DNA of 50,538 nucleotides from an uncultured Pseudomonadota bacterium (GTDB taxonomy: Bacteria; Pseudomonadota; Gammaproteobacteria; Steroidobacterales; Steroidobacteraceae), in NCBI GenBank assembly GCA_902826225.1, contig CADEED010000008.1, positions 9,241 through 59,778 of the forward strand. The letters are read 5' to 3'. Every line of letters starts with the position of its first letter. The stretch's first letter is position 1. The position numbers were made by a program, and so were the translations under genes. Positions 9,596 through 18,562 of the stretch are shown here, one piece after another. A model generated the notes under the pieces. That model saw only the letters and a list, made by a program, of their open reading frames with translations. It was not told where the DNA came from and ran no database searches.

Positions 9596-10885
9596 TCAGC
9601 GCGCGCCGGCGGCGTCTTCGCGCTCGTTGTCCGGATCGTCGTCGTTCTCTTCGTTCGCCGCGCGCGGATTCACCCGCGGCAGGTCGTCATGCGTATCCGC
9701 CAGGTGTTCGGCGATGTGGTCGTCGACGAACAGCAATTCGTGCTGTCCGAGCGAGATCACGTCGCCGTCGCGCATCGTGTGACGGCGCACGCGTTTGCCG
9801 CGGATCACGATGCCGTTGGTGCTGTTCAGGTCTTCGACGACCGTGATGCCGTCGCTGCCCGTCAGGAACTGACAGTGGTGCCGGCTGATGAATTTGCTGT
9901 CGACCTGCAGGTCGTTGTCCGGCGTGCGGCCGATGACCTTGCGGCCGGGTACCAGGTGCAACTCCGCGACGGACTTGCCCTCGGTCGACAGCACGAGCTT
10001 GGCGAGCGGCTTCGCGGGACGATCCGCATTCGCGATGTTCTCGGCGCTCTTCGATGACGAGGATACCCGGCTCGCGAAATCGACCCACTGCAACTCGCCG
10101 ATCGCCGACGCGACGTCCGCGAGGGTCACGTGATCGCGATCCTCGTTGAAGGCCGCCATCATCGAGGTGTCGCACAGGGTGTTCACCAGGCGCGGCACGC
10201 CGCCGGTGAACCGCATGATCTCGGAGAACGTATCCTCGGCGAAGATTTCGCGGCCGCCGGCGCCGGCCACTTCGAGGCGGTGCACGACGTACGCGCGCAG
10301 GTCGTCGCGCGAGAGCGCGCCGAGATGGAACCGCAGGCGCACGCGCTGAGAGAGCTGCACGAGTTCGGGTGAGTCGAGCTTTCCGTTGAGATCGGGCTGG
10401 CCGGCCAGGATGATGCGCAGCACCTTCTCCTTGGTCGACTCGATGCCCGACAGCAGGCGGATCTCCTCGAGCACCTTCAACGACAGGTTTTGCGCCTCGT
10501 CGATGATCAGCAGGACCTTGCGGCCGGCGGCGTACTGCTCGATGAGGAACGTGTTGAGCGTCGCGATCAGCTCGGCCTTCTTCATCTTGAAGGGCGTGAA
10601 GCCGAATTGCGCGAGCACGGACTGCAGGAACTCGACCGCGCTCACCTGCGTCTGGCTGATCTGGGCGACGACGACATCGGAATCCAGCTGACGCAGGAAG
10701 CTCTCGATGAGCGTGGTCTTGCCGGAGCCGATCTCGCCCGTGATGATCACGAAGCCATCCGTGAACCAGATGGTCGACTCCATGTACGCCTTCGCGCGCG
10801 CGTGCGCCCGCGAGAGGTACAGGAACTGCGGGTCCGGACTCAGCCGGAATGGCAGTTCACGCAGCTTGAAGGTCTCTAAGTACAT
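9596..10885 (-). CDS. ExeA/GspA-like AAA ATPase with C-terminal FHA domain
   Basis: 429 residues. The N-terminal AAA domain starts with the ExeA-like MYLETFKLRELPFRLSPDP and has Walker A GEIGSGKT (50-57) and Walker B VLLIIDEAQ (124-132). The C-terminal third contains an FHA phosphothreonine-binding domain, with GRTPDNDLQV, SRHHCQF and NSTNGI, then an acidic tail. ExeA-type ATPases help assemble type II secretion or pilus machinery in the inner membrane; the FHA domain suggests control by Ser/Thr phosphorylation. I chose the ATG at 10885 because residues upstream of it do not resemble the family. No secretin or other gsp gene is nearby, so the partner machine is unknown. A TAATAT hexamer lies 10 nt before the start. 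Confidence 0.85.
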   Translation of the reverse strand: MYLETFKLRELPFRLSPDPQFLYLSRAHARAKAYMESTIWFTDGFVIITGEIGSGKTTLIESFLRQLDSDVVVAQISQTQVSAVEFLQSVLAQFGFTPFKMKKAELIATLNTFLIEQYAAGRKVLLIIDEAQNLSLKVLEEIRLLSGIESTKEKVLRIILAGQPDLNGKLDSPELVQLSQRVRLRFHLGALSRDDLRAYVVHRLEVAGAGGREIFAEDTFSEIMRFTGGVPRLVNTLCDTSMMAAFNEDRDHVTLADVASAIGELQWVDFASRVSSSSKSAENIANADRPAKPLAKLVLSTEGKSVAELHLVPGRKVIGRTPDNDLQVDSKFISRHHCQFLTGSDGITVVEDLNSTNGIVIRGKRVRRHTMRDGDVISLGQHELLFVDDHIAEHLADTHDDLPRVNPRAANEENDDDPDNEREDAAGAR

Positions 10886-10944
10886 GCCTGCGCCCGATAT
10901 TACGGTAATAGCCCGTTTCGGGTCCGGGAAACCCCCGAACGGGT

Positions 10945-12048
10945 TTACCGAAGTGCGAGCCAGGTCGCTCGGTCGACCCGGGAGAGCGCCTTGAATGCCC
11001 GCCGATCGCGCGTCCGGGCGCTCGATTCGACCAAAGTCAGGTGCCCCAGCTTGCGGCCCGGCCGGGGTTCCTTCCCGTAGTCGTGCCAGTGGAGTCCTGC
11101 ATCCGCGAGGAGGGGGTCCCGCGGCGGTAGTTCGCCGATCAGGTTGACCATCGCGCAATGGCCCCGGGCGCGGGTGCTGCCCAGGGGCAGCCCGGCGACG
11201 GCGCGCACGTGGTTCTCGAACTGGCTGGTCTCGGCGCCCTCGATCGTCCAGTGGCCGGAGTTGTGCACGCGCGGCGCCATCTCGTTGGCGACGAGTTGGC
11301 CACGCCGCACGAAGAACTCGATGGTCAGGACGCCGACGTAGTCGAAGTGCTCGAGCAGCTTGCGCGCGGCGTTCTGGGCCCGTCGCGTGAGCGCCGCGTT
11401 CCCGAACGGCGCGCGCGTCAGACGCAGGATGCCGTCACGATGGACGTTGAGGCAAAGTGGATAGAAGGCGAGCGCGCCATCGGCGCCGCGCACGGCGATC
11501 ACGGAGATCTCGTAATCGAACGGCACGAGATTCTCGTACAGCAGCGGGGCCTTGCCGAGCTGCTCCCAGGCGCCGGCGACGTCGGCCGGCTTCCGCAGCA
11601 CGGCCTGGCCCTTGCCGTCGTACCCCAGGCGCCGCGTCTTGAGCACGCCGGGCAGACCGATGCGCTCGATGGCCGCGTCGAGATCCGCGCGAGAATTGAC
11701 CGAGGCGTAGCGTGTCGTCGGAATGTCGAGCAATTCGAAGGTGCGCTTCTCGGCGAGCCGATCCTGCGCGGCGGCGAGCGCGCGCAGCGGCGGAGAGATG
11801 CGCGCCTTGCCGGGAAGCTTCTCCAGCGCCTCGACCGGGATGTTCTCCCAGTCGAACGTCAGCACTTCACAGCGCCGCGACAGCTCGCCTAACAACCGGC
11901 GGTCCGTGAGCTCGCCGGCGAGCAGCGGCGCGACCTGGCCGCCGGGCGTGCGCGCGTTCTTGTCGATGAACAGGAATTCGAGACCCAGGGGATAGCCCGC
12001 CAGGGCCAGCATGCGACCGAGCTGGCCGGCGCCGACGATGCCGATCAT
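10945..12048 (-). CDS. purK: N5-carboxyaminoimidazole ribonucleotide synthase
   Basis: 367 residues with the ATP-grasp PurK signatures GIVGAGQLGRMLA at the N-terminus, LKTRRLGYDGKGQ in the middle and NEMAPRVHNSGHWTIEGAETSQF near residue 260. It converts AIR, ATP and bicarbonate to N5-CAIR in de novo purine synthesis. It follows purE by 10 bp on the same strand, so the pair is an operon and the two enzymes act in consecutive steps. A possible hairpin between its stop and the next gene (about 10905-10942) might attenuate read-through. Confidence 0.96.
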   Translation of the reverse strand: MIGIVGAGQLGRMLALAGYPLGLEFLFIDKNARTPGGQVAPLLAGELTDRRLLGELSRRCEVLTFDWENIPVEALEKLPGKARISPPLRALAAAQDRLAEKRTFELLDIPTTRYASVNSRADLDAAIERIGLPGVLKTRRLGYDGKGQAVLRKPADVAGAWEQLGKAPLLYENLVPFDYEISVIAVRGADGALAFYPLCLNVHRDGILRLTRAPFGNAALTRRAQNAARKLLEHFDYVGVLTIEFFVRRGQLVANEMAPRVHNSGHWTIEGAETSQFENHVRAVAGLPLGSTRARGHCAMVNLIGELPPRDPLLADAGLHWHDYGKEPRPGRKLGHLTLVESSARTRDRRAFKALSRVDRATWLALR

Positions 12049-12058
12049 GCGGTGCGGA

Positions 12059-12553
12059 TCACGGCTGCTTCGCGGGATCGGGGATCGACAGCACTTTCGC
12101 CGTCTGGTCCGCGCGGAACTTCTTCAGCGCCGCGTCGATCTCGGGACGCTTGTTAGCGAGGATGGCGGCGGCGGCGAGGCCGGCATTCGTGGCGCCGGCG
12201 GGACCGATGGCGAAGGTCGCCACGGGGATGCCCGCGGGCATCTGCACGATCGACAGCAACGAATCGAGACCGCTCAGCGTCTTCGACTGCACGGGCACGC
12301 CGAGCACGGGCAGGGTCGTCTTCGACGCCGTCATGCCGGGTAGATGGGCCGCGCCGCCGGCGCCGGCGATGATGACTTCGATGCCTCGGCCCTGCGCGGA
12401 CGCCGCGTACTCGAACAGGAGGTCGGGAGTGCGATGGGCGGAGACGACTTTCGTCTCGTAGGGAATCGAGAGCCTGTCGAGCGCCTCGGCCGCGGCGCGC
12501 ATCGTCTCCCAATCGGAAGTCGATCCCATGATGATGCCGACCAGTGGTTTCAT
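12059..12553 (-). CDS. purE: N5-CAIR mutase
   Basis: 164 residues with the PurE hallmarks [28 protein letters not shown] and [17 protein letters not shown], the nucleotide and CAIR binding loops. It converts N5-CAIR, made by PurK, to CAIR. It is the first gene of a purEK pair. TAATAT lies exactly 6 nt before the ATG (12560-12565 on the plus strand as ATATTA) with no Shine-Dalgarno, so the purE transcript may start at the initiation codon. Confidence 0.96.
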   Translation of the reverse strand: MKPLVGIIMGSTSDWETMRAAAEALDRLSIPYETKVVSAHRTPDLLFEYAASAQGRGIEVIIAGAGGAAHLPGMTASKTTLPVLGVPVQSKTLSGLDSLLSIVQMPAGIPVATFAIGPAGATNAGLAAAAILANKRPEIDAALKKFRADQTAKVLSIPDPAKQP

Positions 12554-12573
12554 CGAGGAATATTATCAGTATG

Positions 12574-12600
12574 CCGAAAAGGGCATCCTGACCTTTTCGG
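12574..12600. terminator. Hairpin between darP and purE
   Basis: A perfect 9-bp inverted repeat, CCGAAAAGG at 12574-12582 and CCTTTTCGG at 12592-12600. It lies just past the darP stop on the minus strand and upstream of purE. It lacks a long T-run, so termination strength is uncertain. Confidence 0.6.
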
Positions 12601-12617
12601 CCGGGCGGCTGCGGGCG

Positions 12618-13133
12618 TCAGGCGGAAGCTTCAAACAAGGTTCGCAGGGTACGGAACAACTCGCGCGAGGCCGTTTCGCGGCTGCCCGAGTCGACGCGCT
12701 CGCTGGTGGCTTTCGTGATCAATGCCTGCAGCGATTTCCGGTCGGCGGCCGGCGCCCACTCCACGAACTCGTCGAGCGCCCGCGGACCTTCGGTGAGCAG
12801 GCGGGCCCGCCACGTCTCGACGCGCTTGTGCTTCTCGGCGTCGATCGCCGTCGCGCGCGATTCCTCGCTGAGCGCGGCCTCGATGGGCGCGAGATCGATG
12901 TCGCGCATGAGCTTGCCGATGTACTGACGCTGGCGTGCGAGCCCACCCCGCGCGGTGATGCGTTTCGCGAGCAGGATGGCGTCGAGCAGACGTTCGTCGA
13001 GGTCGAGCGACCGCAGATCCGACTCCTTCAGGCCGATCAACTTCGTGCCCAGGCGCTGGGCGGCGTCGGCCTCGCGTTTGCGCGCGCTCTTGCTCGGCCG
13101 TCCGTCGAAATCCTGTTCCTGGTCTTGCCTCAT
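12618..13133 (-). CDS. darP: Ribosome-associated protein DarP (YjgA, DUF615)
   Basis: 171 residues, highly charged and helical, with the YjgA/DUF615 features KSARKREADAAQRLG, LDLDERLLDAI and GGLARQRQYIGKLMRD. In E. coli DarP binds late-stage 50S particles and eases the last steps of large-subunit assembly. It is divergent from pmbA, the same arrangement as in E. coli. Only 14 bp separate the two start codons, so each promoter must overlap the other gene. Confidence 0.92.
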   Translation of the reverse strand: MRQDQEQDFDGRPSKSARKREADAAQRLGTKLIGLKESDLRSLDLDERLLDAILLAKRITARGGLARQRQYIGKLMRDIDLAPIEAALSEESRATAIDAEKHKRVETWRARLLTEGPRALDEFVEWAPAADRKSLQALITKATSERVDSGSRETASRELFRTLRTLFEASA

Positions 13134-13147
13134 CGTACAATTCTGCC

Positions 13148-14494
13148 ATGCAAGCAGAGATCGATGGATCGCGAATCCCCGAGTTGAAGACCATCGTGGC
13201 GGATTCGCTGTCGAAGGCGCGCATTCTGGGTGCCACTCAGGCCGAGGCGGACGTCAGCCTCCAGAAAGGGCTGACTACCACCGTGCGTCTCGGCGAGGTG
13301 GAAACGGTCGAGTACCAGCGCGACCGCGGCATGGGCATCACCGTGTATTTCGGCCAGCGCAAGGGTTCGGCCAGCACGGCGGACCTGTCTGCGAAGGCGG
13401 TCGCGGAGACCGTCGAAAAGGCCTGCGACATCGCGCGTTACACCGCAGAGGACGACTGCGCCGGCCTGGCCGATCCCGAGGAACTCGCCCGCGACATCCC
13501 CGACCTGGATCTCGACCATCCCTGGGCGTTGGCGCCAGAGGAGGCCGTCGAGCGCGCGCGCGCCTGCGAGGCCGCGGGCCGCGACGTCGATTCGCGCATC
13601 ACGAATTCGGAAGGCGCCAGCGTCGGCTCGCATCGCGGCGTTCGCGTGTACGGCAATTCGCATGGTTTCCTCGCCGGGTACCCGTCGACGAGCCACAGCG
13701 TGAGTTGCGTGCTGCTCGCCCAGGCGGGCGACGACATGCAGCGCGACTACTGGTATTCGTCGGCGCGCGACGCGCGCGATCTCGAGTCGGTGGAGAGCAT
13801 CGGGCGCAAGGCGGGAGAGCGCGCGGTCCAGCGGCTCGGCGCGCGCAAGCTGGCCACGCAGAAGGCGCGGGTGCTGTACGCCCCGGAAGTCGCACGCGGG
13901 CTGATCGGGCATTTCCTCAGCGCCGTGCGCGGCAGCAGCCAGTACCGCAAGAGTTCGTTCCTGCTCGGCGCCGCCGGCAAGCAGGTCTTCCCGTCATTCA
14001 TCGAACTGCGCGAGCGGCCGCACATCAGGAAGGCGTTGGGCAGCTCGCCGTTCGACGGTGAAGGCGTCGCGACGCGCGATCGCGAGCTCGTCGCGGACGG
14101 CGTGCTGCAGGGTTACGTCCTCGGCAGCTACTCCGCGCGGAAGTTAGGCCTCAAGACCACCGGCAATGCCGGCGGCACGCACAACCTGCTCGTGGAATCG
14201 AAGACGGGCGGCGTGGACATCGCCGCCCTGATGAAGCAGCTCGGCACCGGGCTGCTGGTCACGGAACTCATGGGGCAGGGTGTGAATGGCGTGACGGGCG
14301 ATTACTCGCGCGGCGCGTCCGGTTTCTGGATCGAGAATGGCGTGCCGACGTATCCGGTTCACGAGATCACGATCGCGGGCAACCTCAAGACCATGTACGA
14401 CAACATCGCCGCGATCGGCAGCGACGTCGACACGCGCGGCGGCGTGCGTGTGGGCTCGATCCTGATCAGCGAGATGACCATCGCCGGAGATTGA
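13148..14494 (+). CDS. pmbA: Metalloprotease subunit PmbA/TldE
   Basis: 448 residues, the normal PmbA length, with the family core DRDRELVADGVLQGYVLGSYSARKLGLKTTGNAGGTHN and GASGFWIENG. It forms the TldD-TldE heterodimeric protease; this subunit lacks the HEXXXH zinc motif, and indeed none is seen here. TldD is in the same window but 8 kb away. A -10-like TACAAT (13136-13141) ends 6 nt before the ATG and no Shine-Dalgarno is present. The glycosidase gene follows 10 bp downstream and could be co-transcribed. Confidence 0.95.
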   Translation: MQAEIDGSRIPELKTIVADSLSKARILGATQAEADVSLQKGLTTTVRLGEVETVEYQRDRGMGITVYFGQRKGSASTADLSAKAVAETVEKACDIARYTAEDDCAGLADPEELARDIPDLDLDHPWALAPEEAVERARACEAAGRDVDSRITNSEGASVGSHRGVRVYGNSHGFLAGYPSTSHSVSCVLLAQAGDDMQRDYWYSSARDARDLESVESIGRKAGERAVQRLGARKLATQKARVLYAPEVARGLIGHFLSAVRGSSQYRKSSFLLGAAGKQVFPSFIELRERPHIRKALGSSPFDGEGVATRDRELVADGVLQGYVLGSYSARKLGLKTTGNAGGTHNLLVESKTGGVDIAALMKQLGTGLLVTELMGQGVNGVTGDYSRGASGFWIENGVPTYPVHEITIAGNLKTMYDNIAAIGSDVDTRGGVRVGSILISEMTIAGD

Positions 14495-14504
14495 GGACGG
14501 ACTC

Positions 14505-16400
14505 ATGCGTGCGCTCGCCGCATCCCTGCTGTTGATCTCCCCCGTGCTCGCGGTCGCCGACCAGGATCCGCTGGAGGCGCGCGGACGTTGGTCGATCCCG
14601 GAGCGCAAGCAGGCGCGCACGCCGCCCATGGGCTGGAATTCGTGGAACGCGTTCCGCACCGAGGTCGACGAGGCCAAGGTCATGGGCGCCGCGCAGACCA
14701 TCGTCGACAGCGGCCTCGCGAAGCTCGGGTACGTGTACGTGAACATCGACGACGGCTGGTGGCTCAAGCGCCGCACGCGCGACGGACGGCTGCAGATCCG
14801 CACGGCGCTGTTCCCGTCGGCCCGCATCCAGGGGAAGGACAGCAGCTTCCGGCCGTTCACCGACCGTCTGCATGCCATGGGTCTCAAGGCCGGGCTTTAC
14901 ACCGATGTCGGGCGCAATGCGTGCTCCCAGGCGTACGACCTGCATTCTCCCAACCTGCCGGAGGGTTCGACGGCGGAGCGCGAGGTGGGTCTCCACGGCC
15001 ACGTGGAGCAGGACATCGCGCTCTACTTCCGCGAGTGGGGGTTCGACTACATCAAGGTCGACGCGTGCGGATTGAACGTGTACGGCGCCGCCAGCCCGGT
15101 GGTCGACGTGCGCAAGCAGGGTTACCGGCCGTTCGAGCCGCTCATCGACCAGACCTCGATCGCGCGGACCGACATCCCCGCGGTGCGCGGGTTGTACGAA
15201 GGCGTCGCCGCTGCGCTCCACGAGACGAACGCGGACGGTGACTACATCCTCGCGATCTGCAACTGGGGCACGGCCGACGTGCGCTCGTGGGGCAAGCAAG
15301 TGGGGCACCTGTGGCGCACGAGCGGGGACATCACGCCGCGCTGGACGCGGATGCTGCACAACTTCGACAGCGCCTCGACCCGCGCGCTCTATGCGAAGCC
15401 GGGTGCGTGGAACGACCCGGACATGCTGTTCGTCGGGCACGGCGACTTCGACGAGAACCACCTGACGGAAGCGCGCTCGCATTTTTCCCTGTGGGCCATC
15501 ATCAATGCCCCGCTGATCATCGGCTACGACCTGCGCAATGCGCCTAAGAGCCTGCTCGACATCTGGGGCAACGCGGACGTCGTGCGGATCAACCAGGATC
15601 CGCTGGGGCACCAGGCCGTCATCGCCTACGCGTCCGACGACGTGCAGATCCTCGTGAAGACACTGTCGAATGGCCGCAAGGCGGTGGCCGTGTTCAATCG
15701 CGGTCTCGCGAAGCAGGAAGTGAACCTGACGGCGGCGCACCTCAAGTTCTCGGCCGACAAACCGATCGAGCTGCGTGATCTGTGGACGAAGATGACGCTG
15801 CCGGCGTTCACGAAGGAAACGACGCTGGAGCTCGAGCCGCGCGAGACCTTGCTGTTCGAAGCCAGCGGCACGCGACGCCTTCCCGACGGGGCCTATCTAT
15901 CCGAGACACCGGCGGACATCAATGTCGCGGTCGACGGCGTCCTGAACCCCGAGCCCGACCCCGTCGTCCACCGCATGGCGGGGCCGTGGAGCGGCACGCG
16001 GGATTCCGGCGAGCGTCCCGCCTACACCGGCTGGGGCGGTGCGCAGGCGGACGCCACGCCGTACGACCAGGCGCTGCAGGTGGCCGGTCGACGCTTCGAC
16101 ACCGGGCTCGGAATCCTGTCCGGATCGCGGCTCGAAGTCCGCAACGGCGGACGCAAGCGATTCGAGGCCTCGGTCGGCGTCGACGATTCGACGCGCAACG
16201 TCGCGGACAAGGTGGAGTTCCTCGTCTACGGCGACGGAAAGCTGCTGCAACGGAGTGGCGCGGTGGCCTTTGGCGACGCCGCGAGACCCATCGAAGCGAA
16301 CGTCGATGGCGTGAAGCTGCTCGAGCTGGTGGTGCGGCAAACGACCGGCGGCTCGCCGGTCCCGGTCGTGGTCACCTGGGGCGAAGCGGCGCTTCGCTAG
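14505..16400 (+). CDS. Secreted GH27 alpha-galactosidase with C-terminal NPCBM domain
   Basis: 631 residues. A signal peptide (MRALAASLLLISPVLAVA) precedes a glycoside hydrolase family 27 domain beginning with TPPMGWNSWNAF at 40-50. The nucleophile is Asp186 in YIKVDACG, and the acid/base by family alignment is probably Asp275 in WRTSGDI. The conserved WNDPDML follows at 302-308. The last ~150 residues resemble an NPCBM carbohydrate-binding domain (VAGRRFDTGLGILSGSRLEV). It should release terminal alpha-galactosyl residues from galactomannan or raffinose-type sugars in the periplasm or outside the cell. GAGG lies 10 nt before the ATG. Confidence 0.9.
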   Translation: MRALAASLLLISPVLAVADQDPLEARGRWSIPERKQARTPPMGWNSWNAFRTEVDEAKVMGAAQTIVDSGLAKLGYVYVNIDDGWWLKRRTRDGRLQIRTALFPSARIQGKDSSFRPFTDRLHAMGLKAGLYTDVGRNACSQAYDLHSPNLPEGSTAEREVGLHGHVEQDIALYFREWGFDYIKVDACGLNVYGAASPVVDVRKQGYRPFEPLIDQTSIARTDIPAVRGLYEGVAAALHETNADGDYILAICNWGTADVRSWGKQVGHLWRTSGDITPRWTRMLHNFDSASTRALYAKPGAWNDPDMLFVGHGDFDENHLTEARSHFSLWAIINAPLIIGYDLRNAPKSLLDIWGNADVVRINQDPLGHQAVIAYASDDVQILVKTLSNGRKAVAVFNRGLAKQEVNLTAAHLKFSADKPIELRDLWTKMTLPAFTKETTLELEPRETLLFEASGTRRLPDGAYLSETPADINVAVDGVLNPEPDPVVHRMAGPWSGTRDSGERPAYTGWGGAQADATPYDQALQVAGRRFDTGLGILSGSRLEVRNGGRKRFEASVGVDDSTRNVADKVEFLVYGDGKLLQRSGAVAFGDAARPIEANVDGVKLLELVVRQTTGGSPVPVVVTWGEAALR

Positions 16401-16416
16401 GGACTGTCCTTTCCTC

Positions 16417-17724
16417 TCACGCCGCTTCTTCGACCAGATCCCGCAGCGTCAGCTCCCCCGCGCTCTTCCGCCACGCCGCATCCATGATCCCGGCGATCTT
16501 GTCCACCGCCGGCAGCTTGAGATTGCGCGGCGCCACCTGGCCGGCTTTCTCGTTGCGTGCGATGTCCATGATCTCCTGCACCGTGATCTGCCCGAGATCG
16601 CGGGCCGGGAGGAGTTTCTCATCGTCCGTCAGCGTGACGAGGTGCGCGGCCTCGAGCGAGTTCACGATGCGCGAGATGCCGATGCCCGGCATGCCGAGCT
16701 CCTGCGCGAGGTCGTCGACCGACCAGCGGCTCTTCCCGTCGTGGTAGGAGCGCGCGATGAGGAACATGCACTTGAGCGTCAACGTCTCGCGCTGCACGGC
16801 GGAGAGTCTCAACTCCGTGAGCCCGAGCCTGAGGTAGTGCCGGTTCTGCATGTAGAACGACAGCTGGGCGCCGATCAGCAGGATGAGCCAGCCGAAGTAG
16901 GTCCAGAGCAGGGCGACCACGATGATCGCGAAGCCCGCGTATACGACGGACAGGCGGGTCGTGTAGACGACGAACGCGGTGAACAGTTTGCCGACGATCG
17001 CCCAGAGCAATCCGGCGACGACGCCGCCGGTGAGCGCGGGCTTCCATTTCACGCGCGTGTTCGGCACGAACTTGTACACGGCGGAGAAGATCGCCGCGAC
17101 CATGATGAACGGCGAGATCTCGATGGCGAAGTTCACGAGGCGCTCGCCGAACGGCACGTACCGCACGATGCCCGCGCCCGCGGTGTCGAGCGCGCGGTGC
17201 GAGAGCCCGAGGAAGCTCACGACGACGATCGGGCCGACGATGAGCAGGGCGACGTACTCGGTGACCCGCCGCGCGAAGCTGCGCGCATGTTCGACGCGCC
17301 ACAGGAAGTTGAACCCGTCCTCGACTTTCTTGATCGTGCCCAACAGCGTCCACAGCAGCAGCGCGAGACCCAGCGAGCCGACGACACCGGTGCTCACGCT
17401 GTCGGCAAACTCCATGACCTTGTTCGTGAACTCCGTGGCTCCGGCGCCCATCGGCTTGAAGAACTCGAGGATCACCGGCTGCAGCTCGCGGTGCGCGCCG
17501 AACGCCTTGAGCACCGCGAACGCGAACGCGATGAGCGGCACGATCGAGAGCAGCGTCGCGTAGACGAGCCCCATCGCGTAGAGGTTGATCTGGCCGCGCG
17601 AGAGGTCGCGCAGGATGGCGTACGGATAGCGGAGGAGGCGCAGCGTGAGCGCGCCGGGGGTCGTGCCTTCCGAGTACTCGCCGAAGAGATACCGGTCGAG
17701 CCAGTTCCAGAACGCGAGGTACAT
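16417..17724 (-). CDS. YihY/BrkB-family inner-membrane protein with C-terminal winged-helix-like domain
   Basis: About 435 residues from the ATG at 17724; an ATG at 17742 is equally in frame and I cannot decide between them. Six or so membrane helices fill residues 30-290, including the BrkB core LYAMGLVYATLLSIVPLIAFAFAV in part and WKPALTGGVVAGLLW. The last ~140 residues are soluble and look like a winged helix (WSVDDLAQELGMPGIGISRIVNSLE) followed by a short regulatory segment. The molecular function of YihY proteins is not settled; older annotation as ribonuclease BN is wrong. The start region overlaps the promoter of the divergent BtuF-like gene. The stop is 16 bp from that of the convergent glycosidase. 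Confidence 0.85.
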   Translation of the reverse strand: MYLAFWNWLDRYLFGEYSEGTTPGALTLRLLRYPYAILRDLSRGQINLYAMGLVYATLLSIVPLIAFAFAVLKAFGAHRELQPVILEFFKPMGAGATEFTNKVMEFADSVSTGVVGSLGLALLLWTLLGTIKKVEDGFNFLWRVEHARSFARRVTEYVALLIVGPIVVVSFLGLSHRALDTAGAGIVRYVPFGERLVNFAIEISPFIMVAAIFSAVYKFVPNTRVKWKPALTGGVVAGLLWAIVGKLFTAFVVYTTRLSVVYAGFAIIVVALLWTYFGWLILLIGAQLSFYMQNRHYLRLGLTELRLSAVQRETLTLKCMFLIARSYHDGKSRWSVDDLAQELGMPGIGISRIVNSLEAAHLVTLTDDEKLLPARDLGQITVQEIMDIARNEKAGQVAPRNLKLPAVDKIAGIMDAAWRKSAGELTLRDLVEEAA

Positions 17725-17755
17725 CGGGTGCGGAGAATACATTAGATTGGTCCGC

Positions 17756-18562
17756 ATGCCGGGCACATATCCCTCGCGCATCGTCTGCCTCACCGAGGAG
17801 ACCACCGAAACGCTGTACCTGCTGGGCGAGGACGCGCGCATCGTGGGCATCTCGGGCTTCACCGTGCGCCCGCCGCGCGCGCGCCGCGAGAAGCCGCGCG
17901 TGTCGGCCTTCACGAGCGCCAAGATCGACAAGATCGTCGAACTGAAGCCCGACCTGGTGCTCGGCTTCTCGGACCTGCAGGCCGACATCGCGGCGCAGCT
18001 CATCCGCGCCGGCATCGAGGTGCACGTGTTCAACCACCGCAGCGTCGGCGAAATCCTGCGCATGATCGCGACGCTCGGCGGCATGGTGGGTTGCGAAGCG
18101 AAGGCACGGGCGCTGTGCGCAGAGCTCGAGGCCAGCGTCGAGAAGATCCGGGCGAGCGCCGCGCAGCTCCCGCGCCGGCCGCGTGTTTACTTCGAAGAGT
18201 GGGACGAGCCGCAGATCTCCGGCATCCGCTGGGTCTCCGAGCTCGTCGGTATCGCAGGTGGCGACGACATCTTCCCCGAGCTGGCACGCGAGTCGCTCGG
18301 CAAGAACCGGATCATCGCCGACCCGCTCGAGGTGCCACGCCGCGCCCCGGACATCATCTTCGGCTCGTGGTGCGGCAAGAAATTCCGTCCCGAGACGGTC
18401 GCCGCGCGCGCGGGATGGTCAGACGCCCCCGCCGTGCGCGACGCTCATCTCTACGAAGTGAAGTCTTCGATCATCCTGCAACCCGGCCCCGCCGCGTTGA
18501 CGGACGGCCTACGCGAGTTACACGCGCGAATCTCCTCGTGGGCGAAACGGGGACATTCCTGA
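17756..18562 (+). CDS. BtuF-like (cobalamin/iron-type) substrate-binding domain protein without signal peptide
   Basis: 268 residues with the class III periplasmic-binding fold used by BtuF and FhuD: RIVCLTEETTETLYLLGEDARIVGIS, then KIVELKPDLVLGFSDLQ and a C-terminal GPAALTDGLREL. There is no signal peptide or lipobox, so this copy should stay in the cytoplasm or be a solitary binding protein; no permease or ATPase gene is adjacent. TAGATT at 17743-17748 ends 7 nt before the ATG and there is no Shine-Dalgarno. The last residues (KRGHS) and the TGA stop are encoded inside the hairpin repeat that follows, so the native C-terminus was probably altered by that element. Confidence 0.82.
   Translation: MPGTYPSRIVCLTEETTETLYLLGEDARIVGISGFTVRPPRARREKPRVSAFTSAKIDKIVELKPDLVLGFSDLQADIAAQLIRAGIEVHVFNHRSVGEILRMIATLGGMVGCEAKARALCAELEASVEKIRASAAQLPRRPRVYFEEWDEPQISGIRWVSELVGIAGGDDIFPELARESLGKNRIIADPLEVPRRAPDIIFGSWCGKKFRPETVAARAGWSDAPAVRDAHLYEVKSSIILQPGPAALTDGLRELHARISSWAKRGHS

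Noticed and set aside
14466..15740. 424-codon minus-strand frame opposite the alpha-galactosidase
   Set aside because: Composition typical of a shadow frame; the GH27 enzyme on the other strand has clear catalytic motifs.
16401..16416. GGGACTGTCC between convergent GH27 and YihY genes as another repeat copy
   Set aside because: It resembles the termini of the hairpin elements but is too short to separate from chance in 16 bp.
16417..17724. Ribonuclease BN
   Set aside because: This is an outdated label for YihY-family membrane proteins; no nuclease motif is present.
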